DNA of 64,000 nucleotides from JALYGY01 sp963800975 (lineage in GTDB: Bacteria; Actinomycetota; Rubrobacteria; Rubrobacterales; Rubrobacteraceae), in the NCBI GenBank assembly GCA_963800975.1, contig CAWDDB010000004.1:34274-98273 (forward strand), written 5' to 3'. A program made the position numbers and the translations under genes. Every line of letters begins with the position of its first letter. The stretch's first letter is position 1. Shown here piece after piece: positions 16,831 through 26,338 of this stretch. The notes beneath the pieces were generated by a model that had not been told where the DNA came from, searched no databases, and was given only the letters and a program-made list of their open reading frames with translations.

Positions 16831-17952
16831 ATGAAGGCGGCTGTCGTACACGATTTCGAGCGTCCGCTGAGGATCGAGGACGTTCCCAAGCCCGAGCCCG
16901 GGCCGGGGGAGGTCGTCGTCAGGATAGAAGCATCGGGGTTGTGCCACACCGACATCCACGCCGCCCATGGCGACTGGCCTGTCAAGCCGAAGCTTCCGCT
17001 CATACCCGGCCACGAGGGTGTCGGGATCGTCGAGGCCGTGGGCAGGGACGTCACCGAGGTCGAGGAGGGCGAGCGGGTCGCGATCCCCTGGCTCGGCTAC
17101 GCCTGCGGGGCGTGCGAGTACTGCGCCTCGGGCCGGGAGACCCTCTGCCAGCACCAGCTCAACACCGGCTACCTCGTCGACGGCGGCCACGCCGAGTACG
17201 CAAAGGGGCACGCGAAGTACGTCGGCCGGGTGCCCGAAGGCGTAAGCCCGCTCGAGGCGGCGCCCCTGACCTGCGCGGGTGTGACCACCTACAAGGCCGT
17301 CAAGGTCTCAGGGGCGCGACCATCCGACCTCGTCGCCGTCTTCGGCGTCGGCGGCCTGGGACACCTAGCCGTTCAGTACGCGGGGATCTCCGGCGCTGCG
17401 GTTGTGGCGGTGGACATCCACGAAGAGAAGCTGGATCTGGCGAGAGAACTCGGGGCCGACTACGTCGTGAACGCCAGCGAGCGGGACCCGGTCGAGGAGA
17501 TCCAGAGGCTCGGCGGCGCGGACGCCGCGGTAGACACGGCGGTTTCGCCCGCCGCCTCCGAACAGGCTTACGGCTCCCTGAAGCGCGGGGGCACGCTCGT
17601 CTTTGTGGGGTTACCCAGGGACGGCTACGTCCGGTTGCCCATCTTCCCAACGGTCTTGAACGGCATCACGGTAAGGGGCTCCATCGTCGGCACCAGGGTG
17701 GACCTCAAAGAGGTCTTCGAGTTGCACGCGGCTGGCAGGACTCGCGTAGTCTACGAGACCAGGGACCTCGACTCCGTCAACGAAGCGATAGATGAGGTGG
17801 AGCGAGGAGCGGTGGACGCGCGGCTCGTCTTCGACTTCGGGACTGGGGAGCCCAGAGAGCGGGCTGCGGGCGTTCTCACCGGGGAGACAGAGCGTCCGTC
17901 GGGGCAGCCGACGGGCGAGCCCGGTGAACGTCGGGGACCGGTGCCGGGATAG
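16831..17952 (+). CDS. Zinc-dependent alcohol dehydrogenase (AdhP type)
   Basis: 373 residues with a complete zinc MDR core. Catalytic-zinc region: GLCHTDIHAAHGDW and GHEGVGIVEAVG. Structural zinc: ACGACEYCASGRETLC with all four cysteines. Rossmann motif: VAVFGVGGLGHLAVQYA. The substrate is probably ethanol or another primary alcohol/aldehyde with NAD. After the normal end (ARLVFDF) there is an extra tail of about 37 residues rich in Gly, Glu, Pro and Arg, probably disordered. ATG 16831 follows GAGGAGG. It differs from the shorter dehydrogenase at 7464, which lacks one structural cysteine. Confidence 0.93.
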   Translation: MKAAVVHDFERPLRIEDVPKPEPGPGEVVVRIEASGLCHTDIHAAHGDWPVKPKLPLIPGHEGVGIVEAVGRDVTEVEEGERVAIPWLGYACGACEYCASGRETLCQHQLNTGYLVDGGHAEYAKGHAKYVGRVPEGVSPLEAAPLTCAGVTTYKAVKVSGARPSDLVAVFGVGGLGHLAVQYAGISGAAVVAVDIHEEKLDLARELGADYVVNASERDPVEEIQRLGGADAAVDTAVSPAASEQAYGSLKRGGTLVFVGLPRDGYVRLPIFPTVLNGITVRGSIVGTRVDLKEVFELHAAGRTRVVYETRDLDSVNEAIDEVERGAVDARLVFDFGTGEPRERAAGVLTGETERPSGQPTGEPGERRGPVPG

Positions 17953-17975
17953 ACGTTCCTCGACCAAACAGGAGG

Positions 17976-18832
17976 ATGCGCGGAGGCGCACCAGGGACAA
18001 GAAGGCCGGCGCTCGCCGCGGCTGGCTTCCTCGCCCTGCTCGCCGGCGTCGGGTGGTTGGGGCTAAGGATCGCTCCGAGCCCCCCACCCCGGCACGCGGA
18101 GAGGACGCCCGAGCTCGAAACGGTCGCGCTGCCTCCCGACCTGCCCGAGCCGGTCAGGGGTTACTACCTGGTGACCGTGGGCGAGGAGCCCCCCAGGATC
18201 AAGACGGCCGTCGTGTGGGGCAGGGGCTATTTCAACCTGAACGGATTGTGGTTTCCCGCGCGCTTCAAGACCTACTATGACATCCCCGGGCGAGCTTTCC
18301 GCAGGGATCTGGATCTCACGTGGTTCGGGATACAGGTCTTTCGGGGCAGCGACGTCTACGTCGGCGGCAAGGGCGAATTGGAGATCTCCGGCCTGCTCGG
18401 GTTCGTGGAGGTCGCCTACGAGGGAGAAGATCGACCAAGGCGACAACCTCGCCATGTGGGGGGAGCTCCTCGGGTACGCACCTTCGGCGTTGCTCCTCGA
18501 CCCGCGGGTGCGGTGGGAGCCGATCGACGCGCGCGCGGCGCGCCTGATCGTGCCTTTCGAAGACCGCGAAGACTCCGTGCGGGTCGAGTTCGCCCCGGAG
18601 ACTGGCCTGATAACGCAGGTCTCCGGCATAAGGTACCGGAACCGGGAAGACACGAAGACCCCGTGGCGCGGCGAAGGGTCCGGATGGAAGGCGACACGGG
18701 GTAATGGTTCCCTTTCGGAGCGAGGCAACGTGGGAAGACCGGGAAGCGCCTTACGTCGTTCTCGACCTCGAAGGTGCCGAGTACAACGTCGATGTTTCGG
18801 AAAAGGTTTATACAGGCGGGCACGGGTGGTAG
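17976..18832 (+). pseudogene. DUF6544-family protein, two frameshifts
   Basis: Three frames join into one protein of about 285 residues. Frame one starts at 17976 with a signal/anchor helix (LAAAGFLALLAGVGWLGL) and runs through RGYFNLNGLWFPARFKTYY to FVEVAYEG. Frame two resumes near 18430 with KIDQGDNLAMWGELLGYAPS and ARLIVPFEDRE to TPWRGEGSGW. Frame three resumes after the GGGG run at 18698-18701 with VMVPFRSEATWEDREAPY and ends GAEYNVDVSEKVYTGGHGW, TAG at 18830-18832. Each shift is consistent with one extra base. The order and motifs match DUF6544 proteins as I know them; the function is unknown. The cydA operon follows. Confidence 0.75.
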
Positions 18833-18939
18833 CGCGAGGCGGCCTCGTGACGAAGGAGGATCGGGATCTGGTGGGCGACTCGGGACGACGAGGGGAGTAT
18901 CATGTGCCGGTAGCAACGAGAAGATCCGGGAGGTAGGCC

Positions 18940-20307
18940 GTGGAAGAAGCGCTGACGGTGTCTCGCTTGCAGTTCGCCTTTACGGTGGTCTACCACTATC
19001 TCTTCCCTATGCTTACGATGGGGCTCGCGCTGCTCATCTTCGTCCTCAAGAGCATCTACATGCGCAACCGCAACGAGCTCTACAACACGTCGGCGCGGTT
19101 CTGGGGCAAGATCTTCGCCGTCACTTTCGTCATGGGCGTCGTCACCGGCATTCCTATCGAGTTCCAGTTCGGCACCAACTGGGCCGCCTTCTCCCTCTTC
19201 GCCGGCGACCTTATAGCCCAGACCCTGGCAATGGAGGGCGCTTTCGCCTTCTTCCTCGAGTCGGCGTTCGTCGGAGTTTTCCTCTTTGGCGAGCGACGTT
19301 TCGGGCAAAGGGTCCACTGGTTCTCGTCGCTCATGGTGTTTCTCGGCACCTGGGCTTCGGCCTACTTCATCATCACGACAAACTCTTGGTTGCAGCACCC
19401 GGTTGGGTACAAGATGCTCCCCAACGGTAATATCGAGCTGAACAACTTCTGGGCGATCCTGACAAACCCGTACATGTTCGCGCAGTTCGCGCACAACATG
19501 GGCGGGGCGGTGGTGTGCGGGTCGTTCGCGATGGCCGGGCTCGGGGCCTATTACCTGCTCGCACGCAGGGACGAGGAGTACGGCAAGATCTTCGTGACGG
19601 TCGGCGTCACGGCCGGGGTGATCGCGAGCGTGTGGCAGCTCGTCCCGTCGGGGACGCTCGCTGCCGAGTCGGTCGCCACCAACAAGCCGGTCACCCTCGC
19701 CGCGATGGAGGGGCACTTCCGCTCGGACCAGAACCCCGACCTGGTCTTTATCGGGCAGCCAAACGTCGAGGAGGGCCGCATAGACAACGCCATCGCCCTG
19801 CCCGGCGGCCTGAGCTTCCTGATGTACCAGAACTGGACCACGAAGGTCGAGGGGTTGGACTCGTTCCCGCGCAAGAACTGGCCGGACAACATCCCGCTGC
19901 TCTACTACTCCTACCACATCATGGTCGGGCTGGGCACCATCTTTATCGGGATCATGGTGATCGCGGCCGCCCTTCTGTTCTGGCGGCGCACCCTGTTCCG
20001 ATTCCGGCCGTTCCTGTGGGTCTTGATGCTCGCGACCCCCTTCCCGTTCATCGCCAACACCGCTGGCTGGCTCACGGCAGAGCTGGGTCGGCAACCATGG
20101 CTCGCCTACGGGCTCTTCCGGACTCAGGATGGGGTGTCGCCTACGGTCTCCTCGGGAAGCGTGCTGTTCACGCTCATCGGGTTCGCAGGGATGTACCTGA
20201 TCATGGGCCTCCTCTACGTCCTGCTGATGGCGCGCGAGGTGGCCCACGGCCCCGAGGCGGAGGCCGACCTGGGATCCGAGGGCGAGGCCGAAGGCGCGAC
20301 GACGTAG
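18940..20307 (+). CDS. cydA: Cytochrome bd ubiquinol oxidase subunit I
   Basis: 455 residues, about nine membrane helices, with the short Q-loop form. It holds haems b558, b595 and d and oxidises quinol, reducing O2 at high affinity. His19 in FTVVYHYLFPMLTMG is the b595/d-side axial ligand position. Other motifs are GIPIEFQFGTNWAAFS, EGAFAFFLESAFVGVFLFGE, PSGTLAAES in the Q-loop and TAELGRQPWLAYGLFRT. GTG 18940 follows GGGAGG. It leads a cydABDC operon. The terminal oxidase, together with qNOR, suits microaerobic or NO-stressed respiration. Confidence 0.96.
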   Translation: MEEALTVSRLQFAFTVVYHYLFPMLTMGLALLIFVLKSIYMRNRNELYNTSARFWGKIFAVTFVMGVVTGIPIEFQFGTNWAAFSLFAGDLIAQTLAMEGAFAFFLESAFVGVFLFGERRFGQRVHWFSSLMVFLGTWASAYFIITTNSWLQHPVGYKMLPNGNIELNNFWAILTNPYMFAQFAHNMGGAVVCGSFAMAGLGAYYLLARRDEEYGKIFVTVGVTAGVIASVWQLVPSGTLAAESVATNKPVTLAAMEGHFRSDQNPDLVFIGQPNVEEGRIDNAIALPGGLSFLMYQNWTTKVEGLDSFPRKNWPDNIPLLYYSYHIMVGLGTIFIGIMVIAAALLFWRRTLFRFRPFLWVLMLATPFPFIANTAGWLTAELGRQPWLAYGLFRTQDGVSPTVSSGSVLFTLIGFAGMYLIMGLLYVLLMAREVAHGPEAEADLGSEGEAEGATT

Positions 20308-20322
20308 AAGGGAGGCGTGCTC

Positions 20323-21366
20323 ATGGAGACGTTCTGGTTTATAGCGGTGGCCTTGATGATCACGATGTACGTCCTCCTCGACGGGTTCGACCTTGGGGCC
20401 GGGGCCATCCACCTGATAGCCGCCAGGGACGAGCGGGAGCGGCGCATGATCCTGAGGGCCATCGGTCCCGTGTGGGACGGCAACGAGGTTTGGCTGATCG
20501 CGGCGGGTGGCTCGCTCTTCTTCGCCTTCCCGTTGCTCTACGCTTCCGGCTTCTCGGGTTTCTATTTGCCGCTGATTATCGTGCTGTGGTTGCTCATGAT
20601 CCGGGGTCTCTCCATTGAGCTGCGCAAACACATAGACGATCCGTTGTGGGCCACGTTCTGGGACTTCATGTTCTTCTTGGGTAGCTCGCTGCTGGCGATC
20701 TTCTTTGGCGCTGCGTTGGGTAACGTGGTGCGCGGCGTCCCGCTCACTGGCGACGGGAACTTCTTTTTCCAGCCGCTTTGGACAAACTTCAGCCCGTTCG
20801 CCCAGGAGCCTGGCATCCTGGACTGGTACACCATCCTCGTCGCCGTTCTTGCGCTCGTCACCCTCATCGCGCATGGTGCCAACTGGATCTCCTTGAAGAC
20901 CGAACACGACCTGAACGCCCGCTCGCGCAAGATCTCACGCACCTTCGCCCTGGCCACCGCGGTGCTTACCGCGCTCGTCACGCCCCTGACGTTCTGGGTC
21001 AGCCCGTGGATGCTCGAGAGCTTCGGGGCGAGGCCCTACGGTTACGTCTTGCCGCTCGTCGCCATCGCCGGGCTGGTGGGCATGGTCCTCTTTAGCTTCA
21101 GAGGCGACGATCGGGCGGCGTTCCTCTCGTCGAGCGCCTACATCATCGGGATGCTGACGAGCACCGTCTTCGCCATCTATCCTCGGGTTCTGCCTGCCGT
21201 GGACCTGGCCAACAGCCTCACGATCCAGAACGCCTCCTCCTCCGAGTACAGCCAGGCGGTTGCTCTGGTGTGGTGGACCATCGGGATGGTGTTCGCCGCG
21301 ATCTACTTCGTCGTCATCTACCGCCTCTTCCGTGGCAAGGTGAGCCTGGAAGACGAAGGGTATTGA
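20323..21366 (+). CDS. cydB: Cytochrome bd ubiquinol oxidase subunit II
   Basis: 347 residues from ATG 20323, chosen because GGAGG ends 7 bases before it; a GTG at 20317 in the same frame is too close to that site. It is the second membrane subunit of cytochrome bd, with about eight helices. Typical N-terminal motifs are YVLLDGFDLGAGAIHL and GPVWDGNEVWLIAAGGSLFFAFP, followed by RGLSIELRKH and the C-terminal ALVWWTIGMVFAAIYFV. It starts 15 bases after cydA and is followed by a heptad-repeat spacer before cydD. Confidence 0.95.
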   Translation: METFWFIAVALMITMYVLLDGFDLGAGAIHLIAARDERERRMILRAIGPVWDGNEVWLIAAGGSLFFAFPLLYASGFSGFYLPLIIVLWLLMIRGLSIELRKHIDDPLWATFWDFMFFLGSSLLAIFFGAALGNVVRGVPLTGDGNFFFQPLWTNFSPFAQEPGILDWYTILVAVLALVTLIAHGANWISLKTEHDLNARSRKISRTFALATAVLTALVTPLTFWVSPWMLESFGARPYGYVLPLVAIAGLVGMVLFSFRGDDRAAFLSSSAYIIGMLTSTVFAIYPRVLPAVDLANSLTIQNASSSEYSQAVALVWWTIGMVFAAIYFVVIYRLFRGKVSLEDEGY

Positions 21367-21369
21367 TGG

Positions 21370-21404
21370 GGCTTCGGGCTTCAGGGATCAGGCTTCAGGA
21401 TTAT
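21370..21404. repeat. Heptad-repeat array, GGCTTCA family, between cydB and cydD
   Basis: Five consecutive 7-bp units in exact register: GGCTTCG, GGCTTCA, GGGATCA, GGCTTCA, GGATTAT. It occupies most of the 65-base spacer before cydD. Confidence 0.7.
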
Positions 21405-21431
21405 TGAGTTTTCTCGGGCGCGGGACGACAG

Positions 21432-23159
21432 GTGAATAGGGAGTTGCTCCGGCAGGTGGGCTCGGCGCGTGCGTCGCTTGTTCTTGCCGTTTTGCTCGGG
21501 GTAGTGGGCACCGTCGCCACCATCGCCCAGCTGGTTTTTCTGAGCAAGGTCGTGGCCCAGGTGTTTATTGGTGGGGCTGGTCTTGGGGAGGTGGGGACGC
21601 TGCTCCTCGCCTTGATGGGTGCGTCTGTTTTGCGTTCGGGGCTGTTGTGGGGTCGAGAGGTCGCTGCGCAGCGGGGTGCTGTCCGGGTCAAGTCCGAGCT
21701 CAGGGAGCGGCTGTTCGCCCACGTTCTGCGCCTGGGGCCGGTGTACGCGAGCGGAGAGCGGACAGGGGAGCTCGCGACGACGGCCACCGAGGGCGTCGAG
21801 AAGCTGGAAGCGTACTTCGGCCGTTATCTTCCGCAGACGGTCCTGAGCGTCCTCGTTCCGCTGCTCATCGCCGGGTACATCTTCCCACGGGACTTGGCCG
21901 GCGCGGTACTGTTGCTGGTCACGGTGCCGGTGATCCCTATCATGATGATCCTGGTCGGCAGCTACGCCGAAGAGCACACGAAGCGCCAGTGGGTGGCGCT
22001 CTCGCGCATGGGCGCGACCTTTCTGGACGCTTTGCAGGGCCTCACCACCCTCAAGGTCTTCGGCCGCAGCGCCGGGGAGCGCGAGCGGGTCGCGGCGGCG
22101 AGCGAGGAGTTCAGGGGACGCACGATGAAGGTGTTGCGCTACGCGTTTCTCTCGGGGTTCGTCCTCGAGTTCATGATCTCGATGGCCATAGCGCTGGTCG
22201 CGGTGACGCTTGGGGTGCGTCTGATCTCCGGCAGCATGCCGTTCGAGGAGGCGCTGGTCGTGCTGCTCCTGGCGCCCGAGTTCTACAGGCCACTGCGCGA
22301 GCTCGGCGCCCACCGCCACGCCGGCATGGAGGGTAGCGCCGCGGCGGATCGCATCTTCGAGATCCTGAACGTTCCTATTCCGGCAGGCGAAGGCCCGCTG
22401 TCTCTTGGGGGTGTCACCGGTCGGATCACCGTGGAGTTCTCTGGGATCAGCTACACATATCCTGGCGCGGATCGTCCTGCCCTCTCGGACCTCGACCTCA
22501 CCATCCCGGCCGGGACCCTGACGGCGCTGGTCGGGCGGAGCGGATCCGGCAAGAGCACGCTGGTCAACCTGCTCATGCGTTTCATGGATTCTGAAAAAGG
22601 TGAGATCCGCGCGAATGGCGTGGCCGTCGGCGACTTGCCCGCAAAGGCCTGGCGGGAGAACGTGGCGCTCGTGCCGCAGCGGCCCCACCTGTTCTACGGG
22701 AGCGTGCTGGAGAACATCCGCCTGGCCCGTCCCGAGGCGAGCCGCGAGGAGGTCGAGGAGTCGGCCGAGCTAGCGGGGGTCGCGGAGTTCGTCCGGCGCC
22801 TCCCGCAGGGCTACGAGACCCAGATCGGGGAACGGGGATCTCGCCTGAGCGGGGGAGAGGCGCAGAGGATTGCCATCGCCCGCGCCTTCCTCAAGGACGC
22901 CCCCGTGATGGTTATGGACGAGCCGACCTCCAGCCTCGACCCGGAGAGCGAGCGCCTGATCCGTGTGGCCCTCGAACGCCTGTCCCGAGGCCGTACCGTG
23001 ATAGTGATCGCCCACCGCCTGAACACCGTGTACGAAGCGGATCGTATCGCCGTTCTCGACGAGGGGAGGCTGTCCGAGACCGGCACGCACCGGGAGTTGA
23101 TGCGGCGCGGCGGCCTGTACGCCAGCCTGGTGAACGCCTACGGGGGCGTGCCGGCTTGA
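21432..23159 (+). CDS. cydD: Thiol reductant ABC exporter subunit CydD
   Basis: 575 residues: six-helix exporter domain (about 1-320) and a nucleotide-binding domain. Walker A is GRSGSGKSTLVNL, the signature is LSGGEAQRIAIARAF, and Walker B is VMVMDEPTSSLD. CydDC exports cysteine and glutathione (or equivalent thiols/haem) to the outer face and is needed for cytochrome bd assembly. GTG 21432 follows a weak AGG site. In this order, cydABDC, the exporter is directly downstream of the oxidase it matures. The stop overlaps the TTG start of cydC (TTGA). Confidence 0.93.
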   Translation: MNRELLRQVGSARASLVLAVLLGVVGTVATIAQLVFLSKVVAQVFIGGAGLGEVGTLLLALMGASVLRSGLLWGREVAAQRGAVRVKSELRERLFAHVLRLGPVYASGERTGELATTATEGVEKLEAYFGRYLPQTVLSVLVPLLIAGYIFPRDLAGAVLLLVTVPVIPIMMILVGSYAEEHTKRQWVALSRMGATFLDALQGLTTLKVFGRSAGERERVAAASEEFRGRTMKVLRYAFLSGFVLEFMISMAIALVAVTLGVRLISGSMPFEEALVVLLLAPEFYRPLRELGAHRHAGMEGSAAADRIFEILNVPIPAGEGPLSLGGVTGRITVEFSGISYTYPGADRPALSDLDLTIPAGTLTALVGRSGSGKSTLVNLLMRFMDSEKGEIRANGVAVGDLPAKAWRENVALVPQRPHLFYGSVLENIRLARPEASREEVEESAELAGVAEFVRRLPQGYETQIGERGSRLSGGEAQRIAIARAFLKDAPVMVMDEPTSSLDPESERLIRVALERLSRGRTVIVIAHRLNTVYEADRIAVLDEGRLSETGTHRELMRRGGLYASLVNAYGGVPA

Positions 23160-24892
23160 GCGCCTTCTTGCGGCTGGCCCTGTTCCTGAGGCCCCACCTC
23201 GCGCGTGTGGCGCTCGCCGTGCTGCTCGGCGTCGCGACCGTGGCGAGCAACATCGGGCTGCTCGCCACAGCCGCGTACGTGATCTCGGCCGCCGTGCTGG
23301 TGCCTTTCCTGGGTGCCCTGGTCATCCCGATCTACCTCGTCCGTCTCTTCGGGATCTCGAGGGCCGGCTCGCGCTACGCCGAGCGTACGGTCTCCCACGA
23401 CCTCACCTTCAGGTTGCTTTCGGACCTGAGGATGTGGTTCTACGCCAGCCTCGAGCCCCTCGCGCCCGCCCGCCTGATGCGCTACCGCTCGGGCGACCTG
23501 CTCTCCCGCATCGTCAAGGATGTCGAAGAACTCGAGAACGTGTACCTCAGGGTGTTCTCCCCGGTCGCCGTGGCTACGATAACCTCCCTGCTCGCCTTCT
23601 TTATCTTTCTCACCTTCGATCCCACGCTGGCCTTCGTGGCGCTCGGTTTCCTCGTTCTGACCGGCGTCGGGGTGCCGCTACTGGTCGGGACGCTGGCGCG
23701 CGGGCTCGGCCGGCGGCAACTGGAGCTGCGAGCCGAGCTGAACGCCCGGATCGTCGACGGGATACGGGGAGCGCAGGATCTGCTCGCCTTCGGCAGGGAG
23801 GACGACCACGCGCATGACGTAGCCGCGCTGAACAGCAAGCTCGGCCGTGTGCAGGGGAAGATGGCCTTCATTACCGGGCTACAGGATTCCTTGAACGACC
23901 TCATGATGAACCTGGCGATGCTCGTGATTCTCGTCCTAGCAATCCCCCTCGTAGCTGGGGGAGAGATCCGGGGCGTGTACCTGGCCTTTCTGGCGCTCGT
24001 GATCCTGGGCAGCTTCGAGGCCGTGCAACCGCTCGGCACCGCCTTCCAGTTCCTTGGACGTTCCGTGAGCGCTGGCAAGCGGCTCTTCGAGATCGTCGAC
24101 GCCGACCCCGAGGTCAGGGACCCAGCGAAACCTCTTCTTCCACCGGAGGATCACACGCTCGAGTTCGACCGGGTGGGTTTCCGCTACGATGCCGATGGTT
24201 CGCCCGCACTCAGGGAAGTCACCCTCACCCTGGAACCAGGCAAACGGATCGCGGTGGTCGGTCCGAGCGGAGCCGGCAAGAGCACGCTGGCCAACCTGGC
24301 ACTTCGCTTCTGGGATCCGACTTCCGGACGGGTCAGGCTCGGCGGCCACGACGTGCGCGAGCTTGCCCAGGAAGACCTGCGCGCCCTCGTCGGCGTCGTC
24401 GCACAGGATACCCACGTCTTCAACGACACCCTGCGCGGCAACCTGCTCCTCGCCCGCCCGCGGGCGAGCGACTCGGACTTGCACCGGGTACTGAGGCGAG
24501 CCCAACTCTCAGGGCTCGTCGACCGCCTGCCGCGGGGACTGGACACGGCTCTCGGCGAGCAGGGGTTGAGGCTCTCGGGCGGCGAGCGGCAACGCCTCTC
24601 CATCGCCCGCGCGTTGCTGAAGGACGCGCCCCTGCTCCTGCTCGATGAGCCGACCGCCAACCTCGACCCCGTGACGGAGCGCGAGGTTCTCGACGCGGTC
24701 TATGACCTTACGCGTGGCCGCGCCACGCTCGTCGTAACCCACCGGCTCGTACGGATGGACGGCATGGATGAGATACTGGTCCTCGACCAGGGACGCGTTG
24801 TGGAGCGCGGCACACACGAAGAACTCCTGGACGCCCGCGGACCGTACCGCCGGATGGTCGGGGTGCAAGAAGACATGCTCGCGACGCCCTGA
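23156..24892 (+). CDS. cydC: Thiol reductant ABC exporter subunit CydC
   Basis: 578 residues, partner half-transporter of CydD. The membrane domain starts with LRLALFLRPHLARVALAVLLG and IGLLATAAYVISAA, as in CydC. The ATPase domain has Walker A GPSGAGKSTLANL, signature LSGGERQRLSIARAL, Walker B LLLLDEPTANLD and the H-loop TLVVTHRL. Translation starts at TTG 23156, overlapping the cydD stop. A strong hairpin at 24904-24927, twelve bases after the stop, marks the operon end. Confidence 0.93.
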   Translation: MSAFLRLALFLRPHLARVALAVLLGVATVASNIGLLATAAYVISAAVLVPFLGALVIPIYLVRLFGISRAGSRYAERTVSHDLTFRLLSDLRMWFYASLEPLAPARLMRYRSGDLLSRIVKDVEELENVYLRVFSPVAVATITSLLAFFIFLTFDPTLAFVALGFLVLTGVGVPLLVGTLARGLGRRQLELRAELNARIVDGIRGAQDLLAFGREDDHAHDVAALNSKLGRVQGKMAFITGLQDSLNDLMMNLAMLVILVLAIPLVAGGEIRGVYLAFLALVILGSFEAVQPLGTAFQFLGRSVSAGKRLFEIVDADPEVRDPAKPLLPPEDHTLEFDRVGFRYDADGSPALREVTLTLEPGKRIAVVGPSGAGKSTLANLALRFWDPTSGRVRLGGHDVRELAQEDLRALVGVVAQDTHVFNDTLRGNLLLARPRASDSDLHRVLRRAQLSGLVDRLPRGLDTALGEQGLRLSGGERQRLSIARALLKDAPLLLLDEPTANLDPVTEREVLDAVYDLTRGRATLVVTHRLVRMDGMDEILVLDQGRVVERGTHEELLDARGPYRRMVGVQEDMLATP

Positions 24893-24903
24893 GCAGGCTC
24901 GTG

Positions 24904-24927
24904 CCGGCCTCCGCCGGCGGAGGCCGG
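24904..24927 (+). terminator. Hairpin at the end of cydABDC
   Basis: CCGGCCTCCG and CGGAGGCCGG form a perfect 10-bp stem around CCGG. There is no T-run, so termination strength is uncertain, but the position right after cydC fits. Confidence 0.6.
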
Positions 24928-24965
24928 GTGGACCGAAGAGACGACGCAGAGGAGAGGAGATAACC

Positions 24966-25181
24966 GTGGCGAAAAAGAGCTGGGGAGATCTGGGCTCATT
25001 CCAGAAGGGGGTTATCGGGCTCCTGGTGGTGGCGCAGCTTGGGTTGATGGTCGCGACGATAGTCGACGTCTGGACGCGCCCGTCCGAAGAGATCCGGGGC
25101 CGCAAGCGGATCTGGTTCGCGGCGGCTTTCGTCAACTACGTCGGGCCGCTCACCTACTACCTGGTCGGACGCAAGCGGTAG
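24966..25181 (+). CDS. Small membrane protein, PLDc_N (phospholipase D nuclease N-terminal-like) domain
   Basis: 71 residues from GTG 24966, behind GGAGAGGAGA. The layout is a soluble N-terminus (KKSWGDLGSFQKG), one helix (VIGLLVVAQLGLMVATIVDV), a short W-x-RP...RGRKRIWF loop, and a second hydrophobic stretch with VNYVGPLTYYLVGRKR. The loop plus GPL-x-Y-x3-GR is typical of PLDc_N proteins, which are found alone as small membrane proteins or fused to cardiolipin synthases. The isolated form has no proven function. It lies between cydC and corA. Confidence 0.75.
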   Translation: MAKKSWGDLGSFQKGVIGLLVVAQLGLMVATIVDVWTRPSEEIRGRKRIWFAAAFVNYVGPLTYYLVGRKR

Positions 25182-25234
25182 CGTTCTCGCGCGCCGCTTT
25201 GTCGCCGCGGCGAGGCGGGCGTATCATCTGATCC

Positions 25235-26233
25235 ATGATCGTCGACAGCGCCATCTACGTGGACGGCCACAGGGACGGTTCCTGCTCGCTCGGTGAGATC
25301 CACGAGACCTGCCGCGAGAAGGGCGGCTTCGCCTGGGTCGGGCTGTACGAGCCGAGCAAGCAAGAGTTCGACTCCGTCGCCGGCGAGTTCGAGCTGCACG
25401 AGCTGGTGGTGAAGGACGCCCTCACGACCCATCAGCGGCCCAAGATCGAACGCTACGGCGAGTCGATCTTCGCCGTGCTCAAGACGGCGCGCTACCTCGA
25501 GAAGAAGGAGGAGGTGGAGTTCGGCGAGGTGCACGTCTTCGTGGGGCCGGACTTCGTGGTCACGATCCGTTACGGCGAGACGAGCGAGCTCGCCGAGGTG
25601 CGCCGGTGGGCCGAGAGCAGGCCGGATCTGCTGCGCAAGGGCCCCCACGCGGTCCTCTACGCGATCATGGACCGCATCGTCGATGATTACGCCCCCGTGG
25701 TCGAGGGCCTCGAGAGCGACATCGACGAGATCGAGGTCGAGGTCTTCGAGGGAAAGCCCGGCGCCTCCTCCAAAGTCTCGAGGCGCATCTACGAGCTGTT
25801 CCGGGAGGTCGTCCAGTTCCATCAGGCGACGCAACCGCTGGCCGCGGCGCTCGGGCGCCTCACGGTGGCAGGAGGGCAGGAGATTGACCCCGAGGTGAGC
25901 CGGTACATGCGGGAGGTCCAGGATAGGGTGCTGCGCGTGACGGAGAGGGTCCAGGGTTTCAGGGACCTGCTGGAGAACATCCTCAGCGTGAACCTCACCC
26001 TGATCGGGATAAACCAGACCCAGGTCGGCATAGACCAGAACGACCAGATGAAGAAGATCTCCGCGTGGGCCGCGATCGTCGTCGTCCCAACCTTTATCGC
26101 GGGCATCTACGGGATGAACTTCGACTACATGCCCGAGCTGCACTGGAGGTACGGTTACCTGGTCGCCATCTTCCTGATGGCCCTGATCGCCCTGTCGCTC
26201 TACGTGCTCTTCAAGAGGCGCCGCTGGCTCTGA
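25235..26233 (+). CDS. corA: Magnesium/cobalt transporter CorA family protein
   Basis: 332 residues, the CorA length. The large N-terminal cytoplasmic domain (about 1-260) is alpha/beta then long-helical (GHRDGSCSLGEIHETCREKG, ERVQGFRDLLENILSVNL). Two C-terminal membrane helices follow, with the signature GMN at the end of the first (FIAGIYGMNFDYMPELHW) and the tail FKRRRWL. It forms a homopentameric Mg2+ (also Co2+/Ni2+) channel gated by cytoplasmic Mg2+. It stands alone on the plus strand; the start ATG 25235 gives the family N-terminus. Confidence 0.94.
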   Translation: MIVDSAIYVDGHRDGSCSLGEIHETCREKGGFAWVGLYEPSKQEFDSVAGEFELHELVVKDALTTHQRPKIERYGESIFAVLKTARYLEKKEEVEFGEVHVFVGPDFVVTIRYGETSELAEVRRWAESRPDLLRKGPHAVLYAIMDRIVDDYAPVVEGLESDIDEIEVEVFEGKPGASSKVSRRIYELFREVVQFHQATQPLAAALGRLTVAGGQEIDPEVSRYMREVQDRVLRVTERVQGFRDLLENILSVNLTLIGINQTQVGIDQNDQMKKISAWAAIVVVPTFIAGIYGMNFDYMPELHWRYGYLVAIFLMALIALSLYVLFKRRRWL

Positions 26234-26338
26234 CGCGGGGCCCGTGGGACGCTCGCGCGGCGTCCGCCCGGGGCCGCGCTCTGCGCGAGACGGTCTGATC
26301 CTCTGGGCACGCATGGCGCGTATTGTTTACCGGACACG

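Noticed and set aside
18808..20907. Antisense frame of 699 codons opposite cydA/cydB
   Set aside because: Complement of membrane-protein codons, Glu/Arg/His-rich and without motifs; cydA and cydB explain the sequence.
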